A stretch of 26,923 nt of DNA from Phoenicibacter sp963588595 (GTDB lineage: Bacteria; Actinomycetota; Coriobacteriia; Coriobacteriales; Eggerthellaceae): positions 1-26,923 of the forward strand of contig CAVAIA010000001.1 in NCBI GenBank assembly GCA_963588595.1, read 5' to 3'. Positions 15,913 to 23,531 of this stretch are shown here, in pieces. Under the pieces are notes generated by a model that worked only from the letters and a program-made list of their open reading frames with translations, ran no database searches and was not told where the DNA came from. Position numbers and translations under genes: made by a program. Every line of letters starts with the position of its first letter. Within the stretch, counting starts at the first letter, position 1.

Positions 15913-18292
15913 ATTGTTTAAACAAAAAACAACATATGACACGCTCCTTAGCGCTGAAAGTGAAGTAAATCTTCACGACAAAAAACCGACAAAACCAGGA
16001 ATTCCTATCCTTTTGCCATGTTCTTTGTTTATGTGGGGATCTGCTGCCTTTGTCTTAGATAAATTTGCGTGGTCACAACTTGCTGAGAATCCAAATTGCA
16101 TAATATTGCCTCTTTTAATAACGGCTGTGTTACTTGCACTTTTGTGGATTAAACGCATAAGAAAAGTTATTTTCATAATTGCTTCAATCATCTTAGGCGT
16201 CGCGTTAGGGTTTTCAGGATGCCACAACATGATCAACGCAAGCAATTGGTCAGTTGAAAATGGATCTCAAGATTGGACTTTAACTCTTCTTGGTGATGTT
16301 GAAAAGAGCGACTATGGAGCTAAAGTTACAGCAAGTGCAAAAGATGAGAGCGGAAGGTCTTGCAATCTAACAATCTACTTTTCTGATGAAAATGAATTAC
16401 TATGCGGGCAAGTTATAAAAACTAAGGGAGCTGCGAAGTCTTTAAAACAAAGCACGAAAGATTTCTCCAAAACAAATGGAGTTGTTGCTAGTTTAAACGT
16501 TAAGGAATATGAGATCGTCGAACAAAACATTTTTCAAGAATTTATTATCAACGCAAGGTCTAAGGCGATTGAAAATTTTTCAAAATATAGCTCATCTGAG
16601 GCTGGAGTTTTACAAGCCTTAGTTTGCGGATATAAAAACACAATCAAAGAGGATGGAACTTATAACAAATTCAAAATTTGTGGACTTGCGCACATAGTCG
16701 CGGTTTCAGGAGCGCATCTTGCAATTGTCATAGGAGTTCTCCTCTCGATGCTAAGAGCATTGAAAGTGTCGAGAAAGCTAACCACTCTTCTTTGCGTTTT
16801 GAGTGTTTTGGCCTACCTAGTTTTCTCAGGAATTCCCATCTCTGCCGTCAGATCCGCAATAATGGTTATCCTGTCCCTAACTTCAAGTTTGTTTGGAAGA
16901 AGAAGTTCACCTATAAACGCGCTAAGCCTTTGCATCATCTTCTTTATTGCGCACGATCCTTGCTCTTCGCTGTCTATTTCTCTATTCCTATCAGCGACCT
17001 CCACGCTTGGAATAATGCTCTTCGCGAGCCTCTTTTCTTCCTATTTCAACATAAAAAACGATCGCCTAAATTCTCTTGTTGCTCAACCTTGCTCTCTCAC
17101 GCTCGCGTCGAACATATCCACCCTTCCATTTTCTTCTGCCGTATTTTCGCAAATTTCAACAATTTCGCTTTTTTCTAACATAATTGCAACGCCACTTTTT
17201 ACTTTGGGATGCATATGCGGACTAATGAGTGCGATTGTTGGGTGTATCTTTGCTTTTCCGTCGCCATTTGCTTGTTATATTGCAAGAATATGTTGTTTCC
17301 CCTTAAATTTGTCTGTTAGTTTAATGTCAAGGATTCCATTCGCAACAATCGCGATACAAAGCGATGTCTACCCTATGCTCGCTCTAACCATTTTAATTAG
17401 CATTCTTCTCTATCTAAAATGGCCAAGCATTAAGCCAAAAATCTTCATTGTTGGAGCTTGCACTATGTCACTCGCTCTTATGCTTGTCTTTATTGTTTTG
17501 CCGAAGAGTTCGAGCAACGAGGTTGTTATGATGGACGTCGGACAAGGCGACGCAATCTTGATCAAAAGCGAAGGTCATGCAATTTTAATAGACACGGGCA
17601 ACCAAAAAGCAAAACTTAAAGAAGAACTTGCAAAAAACTCAATATACACACTGGATGCTGTTATTCTCACCCATCACGACGATGATCACATTGGTTGTTT
17701 AACAGATTTGACAAGTTATGAGAATGTCAATGATGTCTATAGTTCTGTGAATGCAACTTCTTGCGATTGTAAAAATTGCGGAGAAATGAGAAGCGACGTT
17801 AAAAATTCGATCGGAAAAGACATTAAAGGTTTAAACGTTGAGGACACAATTCAAGTTGGAGGGTTCTCTCTCGTTGTTCTTTGGCCAAAAACTTATCAAG
17901 ATGAAGGTGGCAATGGAGACTCGCTATGCTTCAAGCTGACAAGCGACATCGACAAAGATGGAGAAGATGAGTTTTCTATGTTGCTAACGGGGGATGCAGA
18001 AAAGGAACAAGTTAAGAGCATAATCAAAGAAAAGCAAATAGGCAACATCGACATATTAAAAGTTGGTCATCATGGGTCGAAGATCTCTCTTGATGACGAA
18101 AATCTATCTTCTCTCAATCCTAAATTTGCATTGATAAGTGTTGGAGCTAATAATCGCTATGGTCACCCTAAGGAAGAAACTTTGCAACTATTAGAAAATC
18201 ATGATGTTGAAATCTTGAGAACAGATGAAAATGGGGAGATTAAAATTAAACCTGGTAATGATGGATATTCAATTAGTAAAGAAAAAGGATAA
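15905..18292 (+). CDS. comEC: ComEC/Rec2 DNA-uptake channel
   Basis: A 795-residue membrane protein thought to carry single-stranded DNA into the cell. It has all three parts of the family: an N-terminal helical and OB-like domain (about 30-205), the Competence domain with multiple helices (about 215-535, including GLAHIVAVSGAHLAI at 260-274 and FSGIPISAVRSAIM), and a C-terminal metallo-beta-lactamase-like domain (about 540-790). The last begins VVMMDVGQGDAILI and has ILTHHDDDHIG (His590, Asp592, Asp594, His595) and VGHHGSK. The start is GTG at 15905, inside the last codons of comEA. Its stop lies 2 nt from the stop of the convergent oxidoreductase operon, with no terminator between. Confidence 0.95.
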   Translation: MFKLFKQKTTYDTLLSAESEVNLHDKKPTKPGIPILLPCSLFMWGSAAFVLDKFAWSQLAENPNCIILPLLITAVLLALLWIKRIRKVIFIIASIILGVALGFSGCHNMINASNWSVENGSQDWTLTLLGDVEKSDYGAKVTASAKDESGRSCNLTIYFSDENELLCGQVIKTKGAAKSLKQSTKDFSKTNGVVASLNVKEYEIVEQNIFQEFIINARSKAIENFSKYSSSEAGVLQALVCGYKNTIKEDGTYNKFKICGLAHIVAVSGAHLAIVIGVLLSMLRALKVSRKLTTLLCVLSVLAYLVFSGIPISAVRSAIMVILSLTSSLFGRRSSPINALSLCIIFFIAHDPCSSLSISLFLSATSTLGIMLFASLFSSYFNIKNDRLNSLVAQPCSLTLASNISTLPFSSAVFSQISTISLFSNIIATPLFTLGCICGLMSAIVGCIFAFPSPFACYIARICCFPLNLSVSLMSRIPFATIAIQSDVYPMLALTILISILLYLKWPSIKPKIFIVGACTMSLALMLVFIVLPKSSSNEVVMMDVGQGDAILIKSEGHAILIDTGNQKAKLKEELAKNSIYTLDAVILTHHDDDHIGCLTDLTSYENVNDVYSSVNATSCDCKNCGEMRSDVKNSIGKDIKGLNVEDTIQVGGFSLVVLWPKTYQDEGGNGDSLCFKLTSDIDKDGEDEFSMLLTGDAEKEQVKSIIKEKQIGNIDILKVGHHGSKISLDDENLSSLNPKFALISVGANNRYGHPKEETLQLLENHDVEILRTDENGEIKIKPGNDGYSISKEKG

Positions 18293-18294
18293 GT

Positions 18295-19224
18295 TTATCT
18301 CGACCAATTCTTATTAATGAATTCCCACTTATCGTCCCGCATTTTTTCTACAGCGTTTATATCTTCGTCTTCTATTCCACTAAATCGTTTTTGAGAAAGA
18401 AGATAATGACCAACGCTTTCGTTGTCAAGTTTCCTAGGAAAATAAGTGACTTTGAAGTTACCCATTGGCTTTCCGCAAACTTGACTCCCTTCAAACTCCG
18501 CAAGATACCAAAGACCACAATCAACAACTTCCCTCGCCACATTCATTGTCTCGCTTACGTCATATCCCCAGCCTGTTGGACAAGGGGCGAGAACATGAAT
18601 GAACTTTGTTCCTTTGATTGATGCAGCTTTTTCAATCTTTTTTATGTAGTCAGAAAGATATCCAACGCTTGCAGTTGCTGCGTAAGGCAAATCATGGGAT
18701 GCAACTATCTCAAATAAGTTTTTCTTGTTGCTCAAGCTGCCTTTTGCGTCTTTTATAAAAGGAGTCGTTGTTGTAGACGCAAACTTTGGAGTTAAACCGC
18801 TTTTTTGAATTCCCGTGTTCATATAGGCCTCGTTATCGTAACAAAAATAGATTATGTCATCGTTTCTATCAATTGCCCCGCTTAGAGCCTGAATTCCTAT
18901 GTCTGCAGTCCCTCCATCCCCCGCAAATCCAATAACTTGATGCGTTCTCGTGTCGATTCCTTGAGACTTCAACCCTGCTGCAACACCGCTTGCAACCGCG
19001 GCAGTTGATGCAAATGGCGTTATCATCGCGTTGTTAGAAAAACAAAGTTGCGGGAAATTAAAGCCAACAGCGCTCATGCAACCCGCTGGCAACATTACGA
19101 TCGTGTCTTTTCCTAAAACCTTTAAAGCAATTCTTAGCGCAAGAGAGCCACCACAACCAGCGCACGCTTTATGCCCAAAGAAAAACTCGTCGTTTGAAAT
19201 ATTTTTTGCGTTTGTTGCCATCAT
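18295..19224 (-). CDS. 2-oxoacid:ferredoxin oxidoreductase, beta (TPP-binding) subunit
   Basis: A 309-residue subunit binding thiamine diphosphate. With the alpha and gamma-delta subunits it oxidises a 2-oxoacid plus CoA to acyl-CoA and CO2, reducing ferredoxin. Motifs are KACAGCGGSLALR (Cys21, Cys24), AGDGGTADIG (101-110) and YDNEAYMNTG (129-138), the TPP/magnesium site. I start at the ATG at 19224, where the upstream gene ends TGA-GC-ATG and GGTGAG serves as ribosome site. A longer frame starting at 19266 would overlap the alpha gene by about 40 nt. Sequence type is PorB-like, but pyruvate, branched-chain and aryl-pyruvate enzymes cannot be separated by eye. Confidence 0.93.
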   Translation of the reverse strand: MMATNAKNISNDEFFFGHKACAGCGGSLALRIALKVLGKDTIVMLPAGCMSAVGFNFPQLCFSNNAMITPFASTAAVASGVAAGLKSQGIDTRTHQVIGFAGDGGTADIGIQALSGAIDRNDDIIYFCYDNEAYMNTGIQKSGLTPKFASTTTTPFIKDAKGSLSNKKNLFEIVASHDLPYAATASVGYLSDYIKKIEKAASIKGTKFIHVLAPCPTGWGYDVSETMNVAREVVDCGLWYLAEFEGSQVCGKPMGNFKVTYFPRKLDNESVGHYLLSQKRFSGIEDEDINAVEKMRDDKWEFINKNWSR

Positions 19225-19226
19225 GC

Positions 19227-20414
19227 TCACCGACTTGTTCCTTTGTCGCTGGCACATCCCAGCCAATTTATAACAGGCACCTCTTTGTCAATTGCCCTTT
19301 TTTGCAACATATCGAATATTGAATAAATATCTTCTTTTGTTATATCATCGCCCCCAAGACCGCCAATAAAATCAAGCGCTGGTTTTAAAACTCCTTCATC
19401 AAAAAGAGAAGCTTTCACGTTAGAGAAGACCGTTCCTTCAAAGCCAAATGAAATATCTTTTTCCAGGACGGCAAAACTTTTGCAATTTTTTAGCGCGCTA
19501 GAAACTAAATGAGAAGGGAAAGGTCTCATATATCTAATTTTCAAAAGCCCAACTCTCTCTCCTTTATCCCGCAGCTCATCAACAACACGCCTAACAAGAC
19601 CTGATATCGAACCTAACGTGACAACAACATAATCTGCATCTTCGCACTTATAAGCCTCTGTCGGCCCTAAATAATCTCTGTTAAAAACTTTTGAAAACTT
19701 TTCCTCAACCTCGCAAATCACTTCAAAAGCCGATTTCATGTCCTCATGCTCAGCGCGCTTGAACAAGGCATTAGAATCTGGTCCAGCAGAAAAAGCCATA
19801 TTAACAGGATTTTCAAAGTTAAACTTATTTTGCGTTTTGAATGCAGGCAAGAATGAATCCGCTTCCTCTTGAGTTGGAATGTCAACTGTTTCATACGTGT
19901 GAGTCAAAGCAAAACCATCTAAGTTAAGCATAAATGGAGTGCTCACGCTTTGGTTTTCAGCAATCGCATATGCCATAAGAACCAAATCGAGCGCCTCTTG
20001 ATTGTCCTCTGCATACGCTTGAATCCATCCATGATCGAGCAAAGATAGAGAGTCCCTTTGGTCTCCATAAATGTTCCAAGGAAGAGCTGTTGATCTGTTG
20101 GCGTTCATCATGACGACCGGAAAACGCCCGCCAGCAGCATAAGTTAACACTTCCGCCATATAAAGCAAACCTTGACTAGACGTTGCCGTAAACGTTCTTG
20201 CGCCTGTTGCACTTGCTCCCATCGCCGCGCTAAGAGCAGAGTGCTCCGACTCAACGTGCATATATTCAGCGTCAAGTTGCCCTGAAGCCACCATTTCTGA
20301 CAACCTTTCGACAACAACCGTTTGAGGCGTTATGGGGTAAGCGGAGATGACGTTCGGTCTTGCGAGCCTAACGCCTTCAGCAACTGCCTCATCTCCAGAT
20401 AAAAAGGCCTTCAT
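19227..20414 (-). CDS. 2-oxoacid:ferredoxin oxidoreductase, alpha subunit
   Basis: A 395-residue alpha subunit of normal PorA/VorA length. The N-terminal pyrimidine-binding domain shows SGDEAVAEGVRLA, SAYPITPQT and EYMHVESEHSALSAAMGAS (residues about 55-73), followed by GARTFTATSSQGLLYM. The C-terminal part has VVTLGSISGLVRR and KIRYMRPFPSHL. The ATG at 20414 directly abuts the TAG of the gamma-delta gene. It is the fourth gene of the operon that begins with the CoA ligase. Substrate is not readable from the sequence; neighbours suggest an arylpyruvate or branched-chain 2-oxoacid at least as much as pyruvate. Confidence 0.94.
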   Translation of the reverse strand: MKAFLSGDEAVAEGVRLARPNVISAYPITPQTVVVERLSEMVASGQLDAEYMHVESEHSALSAAMGASATGARTFTATSSQGLLYMAEVLTYAAGGRFPVVMMNANRSTALPWNIYGDQRDSLSLLDHGWIQAYAEDNQEALDLVLMAYAIAENQSVSTPFMLNLDGFALTHTYETVDIPTQEEADSFLPAFKTQNKFNFENPVNMAFSAGPDSNALFKRAEHEDMKSAFEVICEVEEKFSKVFNRDYLGPTEAYKCEDADYVVVTLGSISGLVRRVVDELRDKGERVGLLKIRYMRPFPSHLVSSALKNCKSFAVLEKDISFGFEGTVFSNVKASLFDEGVLKPALDFIGGLGGDDITKEDIYSIFDMLQKRAIDKEVPVINWLGCASDKGTSR

Positions 20415-21344
20415 CTATCCGATCTTTCTTTCTTCAACCATCGAAATGGCACCAAATTTACATTCTTTAGCGCAAATCCCGCACCCTTTGCAAAAGTCAT
20501 AATCTATTGCAACAACCTTCTTCTTATCGCCTATCTTAAACACACAACCATCAGGACAGGCCATATAACACTTAAAACATCCCCTACACTTATGCTCATC
20601 GACAATCGGCCTAGTTGTTCTCCAACCACAATTTTTTGTTATAAGCCAACCCGCTTTCCAACATGTGCTATGGCAAAATTCTTCATCCTCAATCTTTCTT
20701 GATTGCAACTTTGGGGTTTTAATGTTTTCTTCCCTCGCAATATTTATAAACTTCTCTTCAATTTTGGAATGTTGTTGATCTGAAGAAGGTTTTCGATTTA
20801 TCAAAACCTCTTTTCTCCTAGACGCAACCTCATCTACGAGTGTGATATTTTTCTCGACCAATTTTTTAGGCATATATTCTTTGATTGCGCTTTTCACATC
20901 ATCAATAGTAAATAAATCGCTCATCAATGCAATCATGGCAACAAAAACTGTGTTAGGGATGTCCCTTCCCAAAACCTCTTTTGCGACTTGGCTAGCCGAA
21001 ATAAAATAAACATCTTCATCGTCGCATTCAAAACTAAGGTCATCATCACTATTTGCATTAATCAAAACTTTGCCATTTTCTTTAAGTTCAGCTTTAAAGT
21101 TTTGAGCAACTAGCGTGGGGTCGAGATAGATTACATAATCAGCAAGTTTTGTCTCGCTTCTGTCCCCAATCTTAGAGTCGTCGATCTTTGCAAAAGCCTT
21201 TATCGGAGCGCCTCTCCTTTCTGGCCCGAAAGATGGAAATGCAAGAGAGGATTTATTTTCGCAATAAGACGCAGCAGCGCCAATCAATTTAGCTGCCGTA
21301 AATGCGCCTTGACCTCCCCTGCCATGTATAATTATCTCAATCAA
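20415..21344 (-). CDS. 2-oxoacid:ferredoxin oxidoreductase, fused gamma-delta subunit
   Basis: Residues 1-180 are the gamma domain (IIIHGRGGQGAFTAAKLIG at 4-22, FPSFGPERRGAPIKAF at 36-51). Residues 180-220 are a charged linker. Residues about 223-309 are the delta-type ferredoxin domain, with two 4Fe-4S motifs at Cys253-256-259-263 and Cys285-288-291-295. In many organisms gamma and delta are separate genes; here they form one 309-residue chain that carries electrons to ferredoxin. The start is TTG at 21344, about 7 nt after AAAAAGG. The gene lies 37 nt downstream of the LysR-like domain gene. Confidence 0.93.
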   Translation of the reverse strand: MIEIIIHGRGGQGAFTAAKLIGAAASYCENKSSLAFPSFGPERRGAPIKAFAKIDDSKIGDRSETKLADYVIYLDPTLVAQNFKAELKENGKVLINANSDDDLSFECDDEDVYFISASQVAKEVLGRDIPNTVFVAMIALMSDLFTIDDVKSAIKEYMPKKLVEKNITLVDEVASRRKEVLINRKPSSDQQHSKIEEKFINIAREENIKTPKLQSRKIEDEEFCHSTCWKAGWLITKNCGWRTTRPIVDEHKCRGCFKCYMACPDGCVFKIGDKKKVVAIDYDFCKGCGICAKECKFGAISMVEERKIG

Positions 21345-21381
21345 CTACAAACCTTTTTTCTTGTGCAAGTTAGAGGTGAGG

Positions 21382-22032
21382 CTATTTAGCATAAAGATTT
21401 AGCTCTTTAGTTAACTCTTCAACGAATCTATCGGCAGCAGGGCTCAAACTTGAATTAGTTTTGACAACATAGCCAAGCATGAGCGTCTCGTCAGTTTCTA
21501 GAGGAACAGTTGCTAAAGATCCGCCGTCAGTTATCCCTACCAAAATGCCACTTGTTATAGTGTAGCCATTAACAGCGACGGCGAGCTCAGAGAGCGAAGC
21601 GCGATCGTTGCAAGCTATCGTTTTTTTGCGCTCGATGTGGGATAGCGCTTCTTCGTAAAAAGCTATAGGTGAGCCTGGGCGTTGTTCAAAATAAATGTAG
21701 GGCCAGCTCTCCAATTGTTCTAAAGTTAAGCTCTTCGCATTTGAAAGAGGGTGAGATGCGCTCAAGGCAACCATCGGCTTGCTCTTTTTAATTTGAACAA
21801 ACTTCAAGCCCGCCTCTTCGAGAGCCTCGTCAAGCTCTTTTTTCGATCGGTCGGTTTGCATGATGACACCAAGCTCGGATCTCCCACTTTTGACATCGTC
21901 TATAATCCCAGCAGTCGAGCGATCTCTATAAGCATAATCATAAACATCTCCGCCCATTGTCAAAATAGTGTGCGCGAACGCTTGAACATTGAATAAATAA
22001 TGTTGACCTGAAATTGCAAAGTTTTTAGCCAT
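21382..22032 (-). CDS. Stand-alone LysR-type effector-binding domain (no DNA-binding domain)
   Basis: A 216-residue protein that aligns by eye with only the periplasmic-binding-like half of LysR regulators: FAISGQHYLFNVQAFAHTIL, STAGIIDDVKSGRSELGVIM, then VALSASHPLSNAKSLTLEQL and WPYIYFEQ. LysR proteins are normally about 300 residues with an N-terminal winged helix of about 60 and a linker helix; both are absent. The upstream 5 nt are followed by the end of the CoA ligase gene, so no lost helix-turn-helix remains there. It begins ATG, 5 nt after the ligase stop, so it is part of the operon. It may be a small-molecule sensor that works by binding another protein. Function unknown. Confidence 0.8.
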   Translation of the reverse strand: MAKNFAISGQHYLFNVQAFAHTILTMGGDVYDYAYRDRSTAGIIDDVKSGRSELGVIMQTDRSKKELDEALEEAGLKFVQIKKSKPMVALSASHPLSNAKSLTLEQLESWPYIYFEQRPGSPIAFYEEALSHIERKKTIACNDRASLSELAVAVNGYTITSGILVGITDGGSLATVPLETDETLMLGYVVKTNSSLSPAADRFVEELTKELNLYAK

Positions 22033-22037
22033 GATTT

Positions 22038-23381
22038 TTAAGCCTCTTTTCCTCGCTCGTCGATAAATCTTGAAGCCTTATGTTCGCTTTCCGTCCCCAA
22101 TTTTCCAGCATCGAAAACTAAAACTTTTGCTGGACGAACGCCAGTGTGGGTCTTTAATGCGTTTTCGACACGTTTTGCAACTGTGTCAAACCCTTCGCTA
22201 CTTCCTTGCGCGCGCTCAACTGAAACTTCATACCTAGTTGAAAAATTCTCATCATAGACCCTGATTGAATATTCGCCAGTTAACCCACTTTCTTTTCTGA
22301 CAACATATTCGATGTCAGTTGGGAAAACGTTAACTGCACCAACTATAAACATCTCATCTTTTCTTCCTTGGATATGGATTCTAGCAAGCGTCCTTCCGCA
22401 GGAACATTTCTCTTTTGACACATATCCTATGTCGCCTGTCCTAAAGCGAATCATCGGACGCGCTTTTTTCATTAGAGTCGTGTAAACTAGCTCGCCACGC
22501 TCCCCACTCTCTAAAACCTCGCCCGTTGCAGGATCAACAGTCTCAACGAGAATTTGGTCTTCAACTATATGGAGCCCGTCTTTAGCTTCACACATCGCAG
22601 CACACGCTCCATAAATGTCTGAAAGTCCAAAGAAGTCAACAACCTTTGCACCCCAAAGGTCTTCTATGGCGTTTCTTGTTGACTCAATTGAGCCTCCAGG
22701 CTCGCCAGCAACAATAATTGTGTGAATAGAAAAATCTTTCTTTGGGTCAAAACCTTTCGCTATCGCTTTGTTGCCAAGTTGCCATGCGTAGGAAGGGCTT
22801 GTCCAAATAACAGTTGGTTGATAATGTTTCAAAACGAAAAGAAGGCGATCTGAAGGAACAGCTCCAACCCATATGGTGGTCGCTCCTAAGTTTTGAGCAC
22901 CGATAACGTCAGGCCCGCCTACATAAAGCGCGAAGTTAAGCGCATGAACATATTTATCGTTAGGTCTCATTCCAGCTTGCCAAAACAATCTTGCCTCAGT
23001 GTTTTGCCACAAATCGAAGTCATCTTGCGTAAATGGACTCATTGTTGGAACTCCCGTTGATCCAGAAGATGTTGCCATAAAAATGACATCCTCCTCATCG
23101 ACCGCGCAAAGTTCCCCGAAAAAAGAACCTATTCCTTGAGTTTCTCTCTCCGTTTGTTTGTCAATAAATGGGAATTTCTCAATGTCTTTGAGGCTTTTCA
23201 CATCCTCAGGACTCACTCCTGCCTCGTCGAAAGACCTTTTATAATAAGGAGCGTTTTCATACGCAAACTTAATAATATTTTTAAGTCTATCAAGTTGCAA
23301 TGCCTCAAGCTCATCTCTAGGCATACACTCGATTTCTGGATCATAAAATTTTTGATCATACGGGATTTTTTTCTTTGCCAT
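22038..23381 (-). CDS. Phenylacetate-CoA ligase family (PaaK-like) AMP-forming ligase
   Basis: A 447-residue adenylate-forming enzyme joining CoA to an aryl- or other carboxylic acid, or running in reverse. The N-terminus has RLKNIIKFAYENAPYYKRSFDEAG. The phosphate-binding loop is ATSSGSTGVPT (103-113). The C-terminal half has FFGLSDIYG, RFRTGDIGYV and GRKDEMFIVGAVNVFP. I start at the ATG at 23381 (GGAAG 4 nt upstream); a TTG at 23396 would add five residues. It is the first gene of the operon with the LysR-like domain and the oxidoreductase. Archaeal and anaerobic clusters pair such ligases with arylpyruvate oxidoreductases, so arylacetyl-CoA handling is plausible. Exact substrate is unknown. 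Confidence 0.88.
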   Translation of the reverse strand: MAKKKIPYDQKFYDPEIECMPRDELEALQLDRLKNIIKFAYENAPYYKRSFDEAGVSPEDVKSLKDIEKFPFIDKQTERETQGIGSFFGELCAVDEEDVIFMATSSGSTGVPTMSPFTQDDFDLWQNTEARLFWQAGMRPNDKYVHALNFALYVGGPDVIGAQNLGATTIWVGAVPSDRLLFVLKHYQPTVIWTSPSYAWQLGNKAIAKGFDPKKDFSIHTIIVAGEPGGSIESTRNAIEDLWGAKVVDFFGLSDIYGACAAMCEAKDGLHIVEDQILVETVDPATGEVLESGERGELVYTTLMKKARPMIRFRTGDIGYVSKEKCSCGRTLARIHIQGRKDEMFIVGAVNVFPTDIEYVVRKESGLTGEYSIRVYDENFSTRYEVSVERAQGSSEGFDTVAKRVENALKTHTGVRPAKVLVFDAGKLGTESEHKASRFIDERGKEA

Positions 23382-23436
23382 CGCACTTCCATTCAACTAA
23401 TAATTGTTCCCAGTAAAACGTAATAAAAACGCTTAA

Positions 23437-23442
23437 ATTATA
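23437..23442 (-). promoter_or_regulatory. Likely -10 of the ligase-oxidoreductase operon
   Basis: A perfect TATAAT on the minus strand, 55 nt upstream of the ligase ATG and just downstream of the BCCT terminator. The -35 position falls in the terminator hairpin and matches the consensus poorly, so the promoter may need an activator or be weak. Confidence 0.4.
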
Positions 23443-23451
23443 CATCAAAGC

Positions 23452-23494
23452 AAAAAATTAAGTCTGGCACCAATTTACAACTTGATACCAGACT
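23452..23494 (-). terminator. Rho-independent terminator of the BCCT transporter gene
   Basis: Arms at 23461-23473 and 23482-23494 form a 13-bp stem on the minus-strand RNA, with two G-U pairs, followed by TAATTTTTT. It starts 38 nt after the BCCT stop. The two G-U positions would be A-C mismatches in plus-strand RNA, which supports a minus-strand role. The T run on the plus side (23496-23501) may allow some termination in the other direction. Confidence 0.88.
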
Positions 23495-23531
23495 CTTTTT
23501 TAACTCAAATAAGTTTTACAAAAAACTTGTT

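Noticed and set aside
19225..19266. Longer start for the oxidoreductase beta subunit
   Set aside because: It would overlap the alpha gene by about 40 nt and add a Gln/Arg-rich stretch not seen in the family; TGA-GC-ATG at 19224 is the natural junction.
22033..22100. Remnant of a helix-turn-helix in front of the LysR-like domain (frameshift or pseudogene)
   Set aside because: The upstream sequence is intact ligase coding sequence up to 5 nt before the start; no DNA-binding remnant is present in other frames.
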